Shown: piece by piece, positions 5,210 through 5,950 of the stretch
Position numbering within the stretch: the first letter of the stretch is position 1
How the letters are laid out: each line of letters begins with the position of its first letter
Assembly: GCA_017476965.1 (NCBI GenBank)
Contig: JAFUXX010000465.1
Span: forward strand, 1 to 5,950
Origin: Kiritimatiellia bacterium
GTDB lineage: Bacteria; Verrucomicrobiota; Kiritimatiellia; RFP12; UBA3636
Direction: 5' to 3'
DNA length: 5,950 nucleotides
Notes under the pieces: generated by a model
What the model was told of the DNA's origin: nothing
What the model saw: only the letters and a program-made list of their open reading frames with translations
The model's database searches: none
Made by a program: the position numbers and the translations under genes

Positions 5210-5950
5210 ATGGACATGCAATCCGACGTTTCGCTTTTCCAGATGCGGCTGCGCGCGCCGCACACCGCGGATTCCCGCAGCTGGGCATCGGTTTTCGGGG
5301 CGCTTTCCGGCAACCGCGGCGCCTGCGACGAAGTCTGGTTTTCGACCGGCACTTTCTTTCCGCCCGTCCGGTGGCACGCGGACCACGCGGCGCGGCTCGC
5401 CGGATGCGCGGCCGACCTCCGCCGCGCCGGCATCGCGGCGAGCCTCCAGTTCCAGGCCACTCTCGGCCACGGCGACTCGTTCGGCGGTTCGCCGGAGGAA
5501 ATGGCCGGCCGCACGTGGCGCGGGTTCACCGGCCCCGGCGGCGTGGAATGCGCGGCGTGCAACTGCCCGCGCCAGCCTGCGTTTCTCGCCTACGTCCGCG
5601 AAACGGCCCGCCTGTACGCGGCCGCGGTCCGCCCGGATTGGCTGTGGATCGACGACGACCTGCGCGTGAACAACCACCTGCCCGCGGTTTCGTGGCACGA
5701 GTGCGGCTGCTGGTGCGAGGACTGCCGCCGGGCGTTCGCGGAGTTTTCAGGATCGGCGGAGGTCCCCTCCGCGGCGGCGCTCGCGGCGCAGGTCGGGTCC
5801 GACGCCGCGGTGCGCGACGCCTGGACGCGCTTCTCGTTCGGTTCGGTCGCGGCCGTGGCGCGCGCGATCGCCGGGGAAACCCACGCCGTTTCGCCGGAGA
5901 CCCGCTTCGGCTACCAGCACGGCGCGTGGCACGACGATTCGCAGCTCGCC
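5210..5950 (+). CDS. N-terminal part of a putative glycoside-hydrolase-like protein (cut by right edge)
   Basis: An ATG at 5210 opens a frame of 247 codons with no stop before the window edge. A second in-frame ATG at 5216 is a possible alternative start. Only a weak AGG lies 9 nt upstream. There is no signal peptide (MDMQSDVSLFQMRLRAPH), so it is probably cytoplasmic. Visible features: DEVWFSTGTFFPPVRWHADHA at 40-60, an alpha/beta pattern such as DLRRAGIAASLQFQATLGHG (69-88), a Cys cluster ECAACNCP (113-120), then PDWLWIDDDLRVNNH (142-156) and the Cys-rich block HECGCWCEDCRRAF (163-176). A strand ending in consecutive Asp followed by a GCxCxxC-type block recalls TIM-barrel glycoside-hydrolase-like proteins of gut and soil bacteria (GH42/GH10-like superfamily), in which such acidic residues lie at strand ends. 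I cannot name the family. The next-door esterase fits a carbohydrate role. Codon use (strong G/C third positions) matches the neighbours, so the frame looks truly coding. Confidence 0.72.
   Translation, partial: MDMQSDVSLFQMRLRAPHTADSRSWASVFGALSGNRGACDEVWFSTGTFFPPVRWHADHAARLAGCAADLRRAGIAASLQFQATLGHGDSFGGSPEEMAGRTWRGFTGPGGVECAACNCPRQPAFLAYVRETARLYAAAVRPDWLWIDDDLRVNNHLPAVSWHECGCWCEDCRRAFAEFSGSAEVPSAAALAAQVGSDAAVRDAWTRFSFGSVAAVARAIAGETHAVSPETRFGYQHGAWHDDSQLA

Noticed and set aside
2451..5288. Minus-strand open frame of 945 codons, as if the esterase region and yceD were one protein
   Set aside because: The upstream part is an out-of-frame Arg-rich shadow of the esterase that happens to share the yceD frame. 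Only the last 177 codons are coding, starting at the ATG at 2984.
3669..5669. Long plus-strand open frame (666 codons) opposite the esterase
   Set aside because: It is antisense to a clear SASA gene and its translation is a Ser/Arg/Pro-rich sequence with no recognisable motif. Long antisense frames are expected in GC-rich DNA.
5045..5698. Extension of the esterase upstream of the ATG at 5044
   Set aside because: The open frame continues to 5698 but the extension crosses the promoter region and the divergent gene and would destroy the signal peptide at the N-terminus.

Overview
The window is GC-rich (about two thirds G+C by eye). It contains a compact minus-strand cluster and, on the right, one divergent plus-strand gene that runs off the edge. 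The gene set (yceD/DUF177 - rpmF - plsX - fabH) is bacterial. The organism is probably an uncultured member of the Planctomycetes-Verrucomicrobia-Chlamydiae group, with Kiritimatiellota, Lentisphaerota or Verrucomicrobiota the best guesses. The reasons are a secreted sialate O-acetylesterase with a distinctive C-terminal domain, Ala-rich signal peptides, weak or absent Shine-Dalgarno sequences at several starts, and extended -10 promoters of the form TGnTAtCrT. This placement is inference from protein style, not a database result.

Layout, left to right: (1) 1-82, minus: the first 27 codons of a gene with a signal-peptide-like N-terminus, cut by the left edge and preceded by an extended -10 promoter. 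(2) 136-1134, minus: fabH, ketoacyl-ACP synthase III, best started at a GTG. (3) 1149-2192, minus: plsX, phosphate acyltransferase. (4) 2244-2423, minus: rpmF, ribosomal protein L32 with an intact four-Cys zinc ribbon. (5) 2451-2984, minus: a YceD/DUF177 protein with a degenerate C-terminal half. (6) 3005-5044, minus: a 679-residue secreted sialate O-acetylesterase (SASA family) with an extra C-terminal domain of about 200 residues. (7) 5045-5209: a divergent intergenic region with two back-to-back promoters, a GC-rich inverted-repeat cluster and a 5' UTR hairpin. (8) 5210 to the edge, plus: 247 codons of a cytoplasmic-looking, glycoside-hydrolase-like protein with a DDD motif and a Cys-rich motif.

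Genes 2-5 form the classic yceD-rpmF-plsX-fabH housekeeping operon, which links ribosome biogenesis to the start of fatty acid and phospholipid synthesis. Gaps between them are 14-51 bp and no terminator is visible between them. The esterase gene ends only 20 bp before yceD with no terminator or promoter visible in the gap, so the housekeeping genes may be partly transcribed from the esterase promoter. The esterase and the divergent gene look like carbohydrate-utilisation functions that share a control region. I see no mobile element, CRISPR array, tRNA or rRNA. The most unusual material is the partial plus-strand protein, the esterase C-terminal domain and the divergent promoter region.
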